From assembly GCA_020809705.1 (NCBI GenBank), contig CP085834.1, positions 1,736,001 to 1,800,000 on the forward strand: DNA of 64,000 nucleotides, in the 5' to 3' direction. Made by a program: the position numbers and the translations under genes. How positions within the stretch are numbered: the stretch's first letter is position 1; every line of letters begins with the position of its first letter. The notes beneath the pieces are model-generated. The model ran no database searches. It was not told the DNA's origin and saw only the letters and a list, made by a program, of their open reading frames with translations. The DNA is from Calonectria ilicicola. Lineage: Eukaryota > Ascomycota > Sordariomycetes > Hypocreales > Nectriaceae. Of the stretch, positions 38,466 through 50,613 are shown piece after piece.

Positions 38466-39440
38466 TATTAACCGCTTTTTACTAAATAAGAGGTTTTTTA
38501 GTATACTTAATAGTATAAATAGGGCTATAATGACTTATAGTAGTAATTAAAATATATAAGATCTTATACTTTTATATAATAATAAATTAAGATAAAGAAT
38601 CTTTTATAATATTAAAAATATAAATAAATTTAATTTAATTAAAAATATTTAATAAATATTTAATAATTATAATAATATTATTATTATAAATATAAAAAGA
38701 AATAATAAAAATTAAATAAAGGTATAAGTTTTTAATATTAATAAGAATAAGATTATATTATAATAAATTAATAAAATATTTATTAAATATAAAATAAAAG
38801 CATTTACTTAAACTTAAAAATTTAATATTATTAACTTATATTAAACAATAATCTTCTATAATAAATATAAAGATAATTATTTATTAAATATTTTATAAAT
38901 ATTAATTATACTTTTAATACTATTTTTAATATAATATTAGGAATTAGTAATAGAATATATAACTTAATTAAGGTATTAATAATTAATATTTATTAAAAGT
39001 TTAAAAGTATTATTATTATTCTTATTATATTTAATAATATTATATATATTAAATTTAATTAGGAAATTCTAATACTAGATTATAATATTAATAAGCTTCT
39101 AAAGAATCTAGTTAAATTAGTAATAACTATATATAGAATATTTAATAAAGGTAGATATATTATATTATAAGATTAGCTAACTTTTTTATAGTAAATATAA
39201 TAAATATTAATAGATCTTTAGTAATAAATAAAGAAGAGATTATTATATTTCTATATAATATAATAAAAGTAAGAGTAATTATTTAATAATTACTTAGTAA
39301 ATATTTAACTAGTAAATTATTTATAGTAAGTAAGTATTATAAAGAGTTAAAAAAGAAATAATATTATAAAGATTTAAAGAGTATTTAATAAAAAAAAGAA
39401 GAATAAGATAATAATAAAAAATAAATATATATATATATAT

Positions 39441-39626
39441 AATAAATAATAAATAATAAATAATAAATAATAAATAATAAATAATAAATAATAAATAATA
39501 AATAATAAATAATAAATAATAAATAATAAATAATAAATAATAAATAATAAATAATAAATAATAAATAATAAATAATAAATAATAAATAATAAATAATAAA
39601 TAATAAATAATAAATAATAAATAATA
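39441..39626. repeat. Heptamer tandem repeat (AATAAAT)n, about 26 copies
   Basis: Near-perfect 7-bp repeat directly after a (TA)n run, inside the 3' part of E5. In translation it mimics a 92-codon minus-strand ORF of repeated LLFIIYY, which is not a gene. Clean copies imply expansion after the surrounding mutation. Confidence 0.95.
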
Positions 39627-39724
39627 ATAATATATAATAATAACTATAAATATATAAAATCATTTAAAATAGGGAAACTACTAATAAATACTTAAGAACT
39701 AAGTATTAAAAAGAAAAAGATAAT

Positions 39725-39898
39725 TATAAGAATAATTAGGATCCTAGCGCCACTATAGCTAGAAATAGTATATAATCTACTTAGTCTATTAAAGAATTTT
39801 AGTAAGCAATCAAGAAACACTTGCCAAGTTAAAATCTATATACTATAATACAATCTGTTCTATAACTCTCAAGATCACCCTGGTTAATGACCCTTATA
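39725..39898 (+). repeat. E5 3' LTR
   Basis: 174 bp, begins TATAAGAATAATTAGGATCC (TG mutated to TA). Differences from the left copy are mostly transitions. Confidence 0.88.
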
Positions 39899-39903
39899 AG
39901 TTT

Positions 39904-40771
39904 ATTAAGCTAGATATGGTTACCGCCTTCTATAAGGTCTAAATAACTAAAAGGTATAAGGCTAAGACTATCTTCCAGACCCAATTTAGGTTATATAAAT
40001 AGCTAGTATGCCTATTTAGCCTAAGTGATGCATTTATTATATTCTAGAGGTATATAAACAAAGTATTATAAGATTTTTTAAATAACTTTACTATAATCTA
40101 TTTAGATAATATATTAATCTATTCTAGTAATTTAAAGAAGGATTATTTAGTAAAGGTATAGAAGGTATTTTATATCTTAACTATTACTAGATTATATCTA
40201 GATCTAAAGAAGTATAAATTTATAATTTAAAAGATAAAATATCTAGGATTTATTATATAAATTAAGAAAGAAGTATTTTATAATTTAAAAAAATAATAAG
40301 TAATTTATAAATAAAAAGTATTTTAAATAATAAAAAGTATATAAAGTTTCTTAAGCTTTATAAATTATTATTAGATCTTTATATTAGATTTTATAAAGAT
40401 ATTAGTCTTTTTAATAATATTAATTTAAAAAGAGATTACTTTTAAATAAAGATCTAATAAGAAAATAGCTTTTTAAGAATTTAAGTATAGGTTTTATAAG
40501 GCTTTTATATTATAATAATAAGATCTAAATAAATTAATATTTCTTAAAACTAATTGCTTAGGTAATATATTAGAAGGAGTTCTAGCTTAAGAAGATAAGT
40601 AAGACCACTATCGGCCAATTGCCTTTTACTTACAACAGCTAAGCCTAGTAGAATATAACTACTTGATTTATAATAAAAGGATACTAGTAATTATATATTA
40701 TCTAGATGCTTAAAAAGCAAAATTATATAATTATAGCCTATTTATTATTATTATAAATTATAAGAACCTAA
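39904..40771 (+). pseudogene. E3 reverse transcriptase palm and RNase H remnant
   Basis: Continues the RT frame split by E5: KLDMVTAFYKV, FQTQFRLYK, then IIYLDNILIYSS around 40089-40125, where YLDD has become YLDN. RNase H follows: HYRPIAFYLQQLSLVEYNY and INYKNL, the latter broken by the MITE at the TA of 40772-40773. Confidence 0.85.
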
Positions 40772-40773
40772 TA

Positions 40774-41181
40774 ACGTACATGATAAGCATGCGGCGCACC
40801 ATACTGTGCGCCTGAAAATATCAATTTTTAAAAAGCTAAAATCTATGATTTTAGTAATTATAACTTAAAAAAATTAATATAGGTTATTAAGAACAAATTC
40901 TATTGTATAATATAATTCTTTTATTTTTAAATATTTTTCTTTATATTTAAATAGCAATTTGTATAGTATGAATTTAGATTTTCTTAATAAATAACTATAT
41001 TTAAATAATAATAAGCTTATAATAAATATATATATTTATTTATTTTTAAATAGTATGATTTAAAGATTTTAGCTATTTTAAGCTAATTTTGGATTTTTAA
41101 TGATTTTTTAAAAATATTAATTTAAGGTGAATATTGAAATGCGCCGCATGCTTGTTTGCGCCGCATGCTTATCATGTACGT
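40774..41181. mobile_element. 408-bp MITE with TA duplication
   Basis: Inverted ends ACGTACATGATAAGCATGCG, flanked by TA (40772-40773, 41182-41183). Excision with one TA restores the E3 RNase H reading NL-I-YF. CpG-rich ends are intact. A hairpin (GGCGCAC, 6-nt loop, GTGCGCC) sits at 40793-40812, and TGCGCCGCATGCTT is directly repeated at the right end. Non-autonomous, Tc1/mariner-like by its TA target. Confidence 0.9.
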
Positions 41182-41255
41182 TATACTTTATAAAATATTA
41201 ATATCTTATAAAGTAATAGAGTTATTAGGCAGGATAGTTATTAGAATATGATTTC

Positions 41256-41645
41256 TATAACAGTCTGGTTAATTCCCAACTTAATAAACTAATCAGAATA
41301 AAGGATTTATTATTAATAGGATAATTAAGTATATTATAATAAATAAAGTAATAGAAGTATTATATTAAGTAATAATTAATTGTAATTAAGGTAATTAAAT
41401 TATATTAAAAACTAATTAATTCTATTCCTTATAGTAGGATCTAATCTATCTATATACTATTATCTTATTTTGGTGTGTGTGGTGTGTTTGATGTACTAGG
41501 TATAATATTTTTTATATTTATTATAATAGTTACTTTTATTACTTTTTGTTTGATTGATTATATATAATTATAAAGTAGTTGGGTTTTTATAAGGTATGGT
41601 ATTCTACTATTTTAGATTGTCTTAGGTATAATATAGATTATAATA
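41256..41645 (-). repeat. E2 3' LTR
   Basis: 390 bp, plus-strand start TATAACAGTCTGGTTAATTC and end GATTATAATA. The first roughly 200 bp match E1 LTRs; the rest does not. Confidence 0.88.
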
Positions 41646-41761
41646 TAATATCTTCTCTTTGTTAGTCTGATTTTTAAGGCTAGTATAATAGGTTATTATA
41701 GTTTTTCTATATATATTATTTAAATTTAGATTTATAATTATTTTATTATATTAATATTATA

Positions 41762-43620
41762 ACATATATAATAAGCATACATCGCAGATAAGTATATATT
41801 ACACTTTCCACTATCCCCTATTTTTAATTTAAAATAAAAATATTATAAAGCATTTAATTAATTAAAATTAATTATTATTCTCTTTTTAAAAATCTTAATA
41901 ACTACCTAATATATTCTTATATTATAATTAGTCTTACTATAAGTCTTATAGTACCTTTTACTTAATTATACTAACTTCCCTTAACTATTATTTTTTAATA
42001 ATTCTACCTATATTTATATATTTATATTTATTTAATTAATTACTTCTTATATATTAATTATTATTATTATCCCTTTATTTTATAATCTAATCCTTTTTAA
42101 TCTATAGTATTTACTAAGTATTTTATTTACTTATTAAAGATCCTATATTTTAGCTTTTATTAATATTATCTTATATATAATTACCTTTATTCTTTTAGAA
42201 AGTGATTATAATATTTTAATAATAGACTCTAGAGAGATATTTTATAATTTTCTAATTTATCTTTTAAAATATTTAAATTAAGAATTAATCTTAATAATAT
42301 TCCTTGAAGTCTTTAAAGCCTAAGGGTTAGTAAGCTTAACTATTTAATTAAAGGATATTGGAGTTTGTAGTTATATATTAAGCTTTAATATAATATTTTT
42401 TATATTTAGAGAATAAAACCTAGCTCCTTTAAATCTTATTTAAATATTCTTTTTTATAATAGTGGTATTATATATATTATAAAAGGCTAAAAAGAAGTTA
42501 AATTTTAAAATATAAGTTATAAAGTATTTAATTAAATATTTTATTTCTTTTTTATATATTATTTTTAATAGTTTAAAGTATATAATATTAAAAGATTAAA
42601 GTAAATAAAATAAATTAAATAGTATATAAAGTATAATAATTTTATTATTCTTATAATATTCTTTAAATTAAATTAAATAATAACTTTTATACTTATTAAA
42701 AATAAAAAGATAATAATAATTAATTAATTAATTATTTATATAATAATTAAAGTACTTTAATTACTTAAGATCTATTATATTATTAATTTAATTATTTTAA
42801 ATAATAATAATAGCCTAATTAATTAAAAGGTTACTTTCTTTATATTAATTAATAAGATAATATTAACTTATAATAATAAGAAATAGTAGGATTATCTAGC
42901 CTCTTATATTAATAATTTAAATAACTATTATCTATTCTCAATTTCTAAGCTAGATTAATTTTAAATTTAAATATCTTTTTATACCTATTATAACTATTTT
43001 ACTTATAATAATATCTATTATAAAGCTAATTTTATTAAAATTATAAATATTATTTAATTTAATATTATACTTTCCTATTATATTTATCACAAACTTAAAC
43101 TAATTATTAATAATCTTTAAATCTTTATATTTAATTTTTTTATAATTATATTTATAAAAAAATTATATTTTAAACTTTATATATTACTTTATAAAATTTA
43201 AAACCTAATATTAATTAATTAATAATTTATTTTAATTAAAAAATAATTAATTAATTATTTCCTTTATACTAAAAAGCTATAAAAGAAATCCTTATAAATC
43301 TAAATCTAGAATAAATTAAAAAATAATATCTTCTTCTAGATTAAATAGCTTATATAATAAAAAAATCTAATTACTTTAAAATTAAATCCCTTTCTACTAA
43401 TAATATAATCTATACTTATTAACTTTATAAATCTATACAGCCTTTTAGGTACTTAATTTTTGGGGATTTTAAATAGCTTAAAGGATAAGAAAAATATTAG
43501 CCTTTATATGAAACTATGATATGTTTGATGGTTGAGAAGTATTTGATTAATTAAAAAGTGTTATGTATGAGGGATTTTTGTGATGTATACTTGTCTGCGA
43601 TGTATGCTTATTATATATGT
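41762..43620. mobile_element. 1.86-kb inverted-repeat DNA transposon inside E2
   Basis: Roughly 40-bp inverted ends starting ACATATATAATAAGCATACA, flanked by TA (41760-41761, 43621-43622). The ends match the consensus of the 408-bp MITE (AYRTAYATRATAAGCATRCR), so the two belong to one family. The interior is RIP-degraded with no readable transposase; the size would fit a mariner-like element. Confidence 0.82.
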
Positions 43621-43622
43621 TA

Positions 43623-46600
43623 TATAATAATTATATATTAGAAGAAATGATAAGTAAATTATTTTTTTTATTACTTTATTATAAAGAAGATAATATATTA
43701 CTTTTATAAAGTAATTAATAATAATGAAAATATTATTATAATATACTTTTATAATAGGGTTTATTAATAAAGGAAGGTTAATAATAAAGTCTATTATAAT
43801 TAAGTTTTATAGTTATTATATAATAAAGGATAATTATAATAATTTATATAATTTATATTTTAGTTTTTTAAAGTATTAATATAAGCTATATTTCTTATAT
43901 ACTTATTTAACTTTTTTTTTATTTTACTAAAGAAAAATATCTATTTAATTTATTTAAAGGTTTTATTAATATCTTTATAATTATATAAAGAATATTTATA
44001 AATATCCTTTATTAACTTTATTTAATATTCTTTTAATATTTGTAGGTAGTTTATTTTTTCTTCTTTTAGAAGTATTAGATTATATTTTTTAATTTTCTTT
44101 AGTAGTAGATTATCTTATTTTACTTATTATATTAGTATTTCTATAATAGTAGTTTTGGTTATATATAGTAATTTTTTTACTTTTATAATAGTAATTATTT
44201 TCTTTATTTTTATTATTATTTTATTAATTAAGGCTTATTTTAAGCTTTTATTAGTATTATAGATTAATAATTTTTTCTATATTTTTAATTTTTTTATATT
44301 ATAATTAGATTAATAGCTAATTATATTAGTATAATTATTTTTAATTCTTTTAATATAAATAATTTAGTAATTAAATTTAAATAGGTATTTTATATATTAT
44401 AATTACCTTTTATTAAATTTTTAAATAATTATAAAGTAAGTAATATTTTTATAATTAATATATATTATAATTTTATAATTACTTTTTAATAAATATTATT
44501 AAAATTCTTTAAAAATATTAATAATAATAAGGAATTCTTTATTATAAATAAAATAGTTTAGCTTAGGGCTATATAGCTTATATAAATAGAATGCTATAAG
44601 GTGTAGATTTCCTTATTTATCTTGTTATCCGATCTAGGCCCTTAAGGCAAAGTCTGATGCATTGGTTTCTAGCTTTATAGACTTATTAGGGTTAAATATT
44701 ATAAGAATAAGTTCTTCTAAAATAGTATTTCTTATAATTTTAAATAATTATTATACTTTATTTTCTTATTAAAAGGTAATTCCTTTTTTAATTAGTTCTA
44801 TTATATTTAAGATAATTTTATTAAATTCTTTAATAAATCTTTAATAATAATTAATAAATCTAAGGAAGGCTTATATTTTCTTTATATTAATAAATTCTTT
44901 TTAATCTTTTATTATAATAACTTTCTTTAGGTTTATATAAATTTTATTAGAGCTAATAATATATTCTAGAAATTCTATTTTTTAAGTATAGAATTTATTT
45001 TTTTTAATTTAATTAAAAATTTAGTATCTTAAAGGGCTTTTAAGATCTTATAAATATATTCTTTATATTTTTCTTTATTTTTAAAGAAAATAAGAATATT
45101 ATTTAAATAATAAATAATAAAGATATTTAAGTATTTTTATAATATATTAATTATTATTTATTAAAATAATATTAATATATTTATAAATTTAAAAGGTATA
45201 ATTAGGTATTTAAATAATTTAAATTTTATTTGGAAAGTAATTTTCTATTTATATCCTTTTTTAATATAAATAAAATTATATACTCCTTTAAGATCTAATA
45301 TAATAAAGATATTAACTTTATAAAAGCAATCCTTTATTTTATTAATTAATAATAATAAAGTATAATCTTTAATAATAATATTATTAAGTTATTAATAGTC
45401 TATAATAAAATATAATTTTCTATTTTTTTTAAATATAAATATAATAAAATAATTAACTTTAAAGTTTAAAATATAAATATATCTTTTTTTAAATATATCT
45501 TAAATATATTCTTTTAAAATATTAAGTTTAATTTAATTAAGATTATAAATAAAGTAAAATTAGATATTAGATCTATTTTTAAAAATAATTTTATAATTTT
45601 ATTAATTAAACTTAAATAATCTAGTGTTTAGTTCTTTTATAAAGAGCTTTTTATAGATTTAATATTATAAAAATATATTATATAATCTATTTATTTTTAC
45701 TTTAATCTTTATTTTTTAAAGCTTTTATTAATTTATTAAAATTATATTTTAAAATAAATAATTATTTATTATCTTTACTTTTTCTAATTATTCTTATATT
45801 TATATTTTATTTTTTTAAATAATAAAAATTCTTCTTTATTTATATTTTCTACTTAATTAAGACTAGGAATTTAAGATCTTTTATTATATTTTATAAAAAT
45901 ATCACTAGCTATATTATACTCCTCAAGTATTTACACCTAACTAATATATTAGTAGATATTAAGGTTATATTAGTATAATTATAGGTACCCTAAAACTAGA
46001 TTATATTATCTAATATTAATAATATTAAAGGTTATTTTTTGGTTTTTTTTTTAATAAAGACTTTTAAATAATTAATCTTTTTATTTATAATATTATTATT
46101 ATAATTAAAAGAGATTCCTTTTATATTAATAATTTAATAAAGATTAATTTTTATTATTTATAGTAATTAAAGTTAATTAATTATTTAAGGATTAATATAG
46201 TTTTATTTAACTTTATTATTTATTATAATATTATATTATTTCTTTTTAATTCTTATTTTTACTTTTAATTATTATTAAAATTACTTTTTAATTATAAAGT
46301 ATAAAGCTTTTTTAAAAAATTCTTTTAATAACTTTAAAAATTATTATCTTAACCACTTTTACTACTCTTTTATAAAAGATTTTACCTATTTTTTAGTTTT
46401 ATTTAATACTAAGCTATTATTTTATCTATTATATAGATATTATATTTAAGATCTTAATATTTATTTTAAAGTAGTTTATTATAATTAAAGAATTTAAGCT
46501 TACTTAATTCTAATATAATAAATTAATAATAAAGATTTCTTTTTATTATTTTATATTAATTAAAGTATTTTCTATAAATATAATAAATAATTATATTTTT

Positions 46601-48204
46601 TATTTTAATAAAAAAATATATTATATATTATTTTTACTTTATATATTAAAAGTAATTATAATTATAATAATTTATTTATAAAATATTCTTATATTTTTTA
46701 TATATTATATTTAATTTAAGATTATTCTCCTTATATTAGATAAATTAGGGATTATGGTTTTTTAATTGTTATTTACTTTATATAAGTAAAAAGACTTTAT
46801 TTTTATTTTATAAAAGTTTCTTAACTTATTAGATCATTCTTTTAATATTAATTATTTATTTTTTATTTTTATTTTTATTATAAATATAGGTATTTTATTA
46901 TATTAGTACTTTATTAGTATATATATCTAAGATAAATGTAGGGATTTCTATCTTCTTAGCTCATTCTAACTATTTATAAGGAAGATAGGATTAGCCTTTT
47001 TATTAGATTAATTATGCTTTTTAGATAGCTTTATTAATTTTTTATTATAAAGTAAGTTTTATTTTATATAATTTATAATTTTTTATATATTATTTAATTA
47101 TAATAATTAGTTTATATTTTTTAATAATAATAAGAATAATTTTTTTTATAATATTCTTTTTTTCTTCTAATATTAAGATTTATTAAGTTTTTATAATATT
47201 AAATTATTTCTATCCTTCTAATATAGATTTAAATTAATTTCTTATTTTTAAGGAGTAATATTTAAAGAATTTATATCCTTTCTTTCTATAATTAAAGTAA
47301 GTAATCTTACTTTTATTATAACCTTAGGTAATATTAAATTCTATTAATTCTAAATAAATCCTATATATAATACTTTATTATTTATTTTAAATTTTTCTTT
47401 TATTTAGAATATATAAAATTTTATTATTTTAGATATATTTTTTATATTAATTAAATTATTTTTTATTAATTTTAATAATATTTTTAATATACTTTAAAAA
47501 TTTCTTTAATTAATCTTCTTTATAAATTTTATTTTTAACTTTACTCTTTAAGCCTTTATAATAAAGTTCTATTAATATATTATTATTTTAAATTATTTAT
47601 ATTATAATTCTTTTAAATTTAATTAAATACTAATTATAGGATTTTATTTATTTAAGCTTATATAACTAATTTATAACTTATTATTCTATATTAATTATAT
47701 TAAAGTTATTTTTAATAATAATCTTAAAATTTTCCTAATTTTTAAAAATTTCTCAAATTTCTTTAATTTAATTAACATTATCCTTATTTTTTAAATAATC
47801 CCTTATAATAAATTTAAACTATACTCTTATATCTCCTTAAAAAAGGGTTTTAATATATAATACTTAGGCTTTAGGAGTTATAAGTTAAATTAGAAAGAAG
47901 CAGAAGTATTCTTTTATTTAGGTAAGAAAGGGAACTACATTAGTGGCTTTTCCTAGAAAGGGTTCTAGGGCCAGAGGTCTTAGGATTTTATTAATATCCT
48001 TGCTCTTGCTTTCTTTAATTATAGTGGTTCTAGCTTCTTTTACTTTAAGCTAGGCTTATATGTTTATAAGTTTTTTCTTAATTTATTATAATTTTATAAT
48101 TAATTTAATATTATTAAAAGAAATAATAGTAATAAAGTTCTTTTTAAATATTATTATTATTTAATTATTAATATAAATAATTAATTAAATAAAAGCTTTT
48201 AATA
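43623..48204 (-). pseudogene. E2 gag-pol remnant
   Basis: Parallel to E1 over its whole length but more heavily mutated. The RT active-site stretch reads IIYYLNNILIF (around 45090-45121). A less mutated patch near 44,560-44,690 retains the RNase H region. Confidence 0.75.
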
Positions 48205-48594
48205 TATAATAATTTAATTAATTTTTAATTTAATAAATTAATTAAAATAAAAGATTTATTATTAATAAAATAATTAGATATATTATAATAAATAAAATAA
48301 TAAAAGTATTATATTAAGTAATAATTAATTATAATTAAAATAATTAAATTATATTAAAAGCTAATTAATTCTATTCTTTATAATAGAATCTAATTCATCT
48401 ATATACTACTATCCTATTTTAATACATATAATACACTTAATACACTAAGTGTAACATCTTTTACACTTATTCTAACAATTGCCCTTATTACTCCTTATTT
48501 AATTAATCATATGCAACTATAGGGTAGCTAGGTTCTTATAGGGTGTGGCATTCTGCCATCCTAGACCGCCCTGGGTATGACATGGGTTGTAACA
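48205..48594 (-). repeat. E2 5' LTR
   Basis: 390 bp. The last 110 bp (plus-strand end CATGGGTTGTAACA) is almost unmutated, whereas the first 200 bp is heavily mutated. Confidence 0.88.
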
Positions 48595-48599
48595 ATTTC

Positions 48600-50380
48600 T
48601 AGCTTAAGTATTAACCTAGTAGTAAGGCAGTAGCGCCAGATATACTAAGCTATAAAAAGCAAGATATACCTAAGGGGATTAAAGACCTTAAGGAGTAGGG
48701 CTATTATTTATAATTAATCCCTTAATTAGCTATTCTATAGAATAAAGTGATTATATTAAAGTAAATTATTCTTTAGGTAGTTTAGATAAAGATATTATAG
48801 ATAGTGGTTTTTTTTAATTATCTAGAGTTATAAAATTTATAGAATTAAGCTATTATTATAGATAAGATTTATATAAGTATATATATTATAGTATAATAAT
48901 AAAAGTAAAATTTATTATTTAAATTAAATTTAAAGATTTAAATCTTAAAATATATTTTAAATATTAAAGATTAATTAATCTTCTAAAATTAATTATAAAT
49001 ATCTAGTAGTAAGATTAATATAAAGGTATTATATATTTATATTATATAAATAAAGTATAATATTATTATTAAAGATTATCTAGGCTATAATAGTATAATA
49101 GCTTTAATATTAAGATAATTCTTTTAGTTAGAATTATTATAATTAATCTACCAATTTATTACTAATTATTAAGTTTATAGAAGAAATTATATCTAATAGT
49201 AATTAAAAAGAGGGCTATTAAAGCTTTTACTAGTTCTAGAATAGCTATAAAATAATCTAATTATAGATTTTATAATAAATCTTTCTTTAATAGATAAAAA
49301 TAAATCTTAATATTTATAAATAATAGTTAATTAATTTATATAAGCTATTATACTTAAGGTTATATTTATAATAGAAGTAAAAGCTTATATAGAATAGTTT
49401 TTTAGTTATTATTATAAATTATATAGAATACCTTAGTCTATTATTAATAACTAAGGGAGCAATTAGACTAGTAGATTCTAGCAAGCTTTCTATAAGCTAG
49501 TTAATATTATATAATAACTTAATATAATATACTACCTATAAACTAATAAAGGGCTAAAATAGATAAACTAGGAAATCTAAGTATATTTATAAGCATATGT
49601 TTATTATTTGTAAAAGGATTAGGATTATTATCTTCTAGTAGTATAATTAGTATTAAATAATTATAAGAACTTGGTTATAAGAATAAGTCCCTTTTTCTTA
49701 AAATATAAATATTATATAAAGCTTTTTAAGGTCTAGAAGATTATTATAAAATTATTATTAAGTAGTAATAAGGCCTAGGCTAGAAACCTATTATAGAAGA
49801 TTTAAGATACTATAGAATTTGTATAGGCTACAATAATTATAATATAATAGCATTATAAATAGATAATAAATAAAAAGTAGATATTAGTAAAGAGGTTTAA
49901 GATTAAAGATAAAGTCTAGGTTAATTTAATTAATTATAAGTCCTCTAGGCCTTATAAGAAACTAGATTAGCTATATTAGTAATATATTATAATAAAAGTA
50001 ATAAGTATATATATAATAAAGATTAATATATCTAAAATAATATATCTATAATTCTATATTAATCTTTTAAAAAGAGTATAATAAAATCCTTTATTAAAAT
50101 AATAATAAAATAACTTCTAGCTCTTACTAATTTAAATAAATAATAAAAATAAATAATTAATTAAAAAAATCCTATATACTAAGTAAAAGCAACAAAAATA
50201 AAATAAAATCTAAAAAACTCTTATTTAATAATATAACTATAAAGAACCTATTTAATAATCAATAAAGTTCTTAATAAAACTAAAAGCCCTAAATATATAT
50301 AAAGCTATCTATAAACTAATTATAAAATTAGATAACCTAGTGAGCAAGTATATAATACTGAAGTAGCAAAGTTATTACTT
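48600..50380 (+). pseudogene. E3 integrase remnant
   Basis: Plus-strand translation around 49,060-49,750 shows IRIIIINLPIYYQLL and, at the integrase core end, YYLQTNKGLKQINQEIQVYL (reading TAG as mutated CAG), which corresponds to the Gypsy H-PQTDGQTER-N motif region. Further stops follow up to the polypurine tract. Confidence 0.75.
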
Positions 50381-50393
50381 AGAAGAGAGGGGG
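50381..50393 (+). promoter_or_regulatory. Polypurine tract of E3
   Basis: AGAAGAGAGGGGG, three bases before the 3' LTR: the primer site for plus-strand DNA synthesis. It confirms the plus orientation of E3. Confidence 0.8.
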
Positions 50394-50396
50394 TAA

Positions 50397-50608
50397 TATT
50401 ATAAGCTAAAGTCTAGCAAAGGATTATAGTTATACTATATCTATTTAAATTAAGTTTTATAATTATATTAGTAATAAGGGTATATTAAGATATATATAAT
50501 TAGAAGAATATATTCTTTTGATTATCTTCTTCTTCTTTCTCCTTAGCTTTAGATAGACTAATATAGAGTACCCATTAGATTGAATAAACCTAGGAGTAGC
50601 CCTTTATA
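50397..50608 (+). repeat. E3 3' LTR
   Basis: 212 bp, less mutated than the left copy towards its end. Followed by the duplication ATATA. Confidence 0.88.
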
Positions 50609-50613
50609 ATATA

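Larger units (their letters stand above)
32897..39898 (+). mobile_element. E5: Gypsy-type LTR retrotransposon, plus strand
   Basis: 7,002 bp with 174-bp LTRs (32897-33070 and 39725-39898) and duplication AGTTT (32892-32896, 39899-39903). LTR ends are TGTAAGGACA and CTTATA. Deleting it restores E3 reading ...F-I-K-L-D-M across the junction. It is a separate family: LTR sequence and length differ from E1/E2/E4 and from E3. Confidence 0.9.
41256..48594 (-). mobile_element. E2: Gypsy-type LTR retrotransposon, minus strand, relative of E1
   Basis: 7,339 bp with 390-bp LTRs (41256-41645, 48205-48594) and duplication ATTTC (41251-41255, 48595-48599). The interior aligns with E1, but about 1.4 kb corresponding to E1 positions roughly 26,085-27,475 (downstream part of pol) is missing. 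A DNA transposon sits exactly at that point. Inserted in E3 RNase H/integrase. Confidence 0.9.
23601..50608 (+). mobile_element. E3: Gypsy-type LTR retrotransposon, plus strand, itself invaded four times
   Basis: Flanked by the duplication ATATA (23596-23600, 50609-50613). LTRs of 212 bp lie at 23601-23812 and 50397-50608, starting TATCACAGGC/TATTATAAGC (ancestrally TGTCACAGGC). A polypurine tract precedes the right LTR. Subtracting E1, E5, the MITE and E2 with their duplications leaves about 5.4 kb, a normal Gypsy size. Domain order is gag, protease, RT, RNase H, integrase. It is inserted in E4. Confidence 0.9.

Noticed and set aside
39441..39626. CRISPR-like regular repeat
   Set aside because: Unit is 7 bp with no spacers; a eukaryotic minisatellite.
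39385..39663. 92-codon minus-strand ORF of repeated LLFIIYY
   Set aside because: It is only the translation of the (AATAAAT)n tandem repeat, inside a dead retrotransposon.
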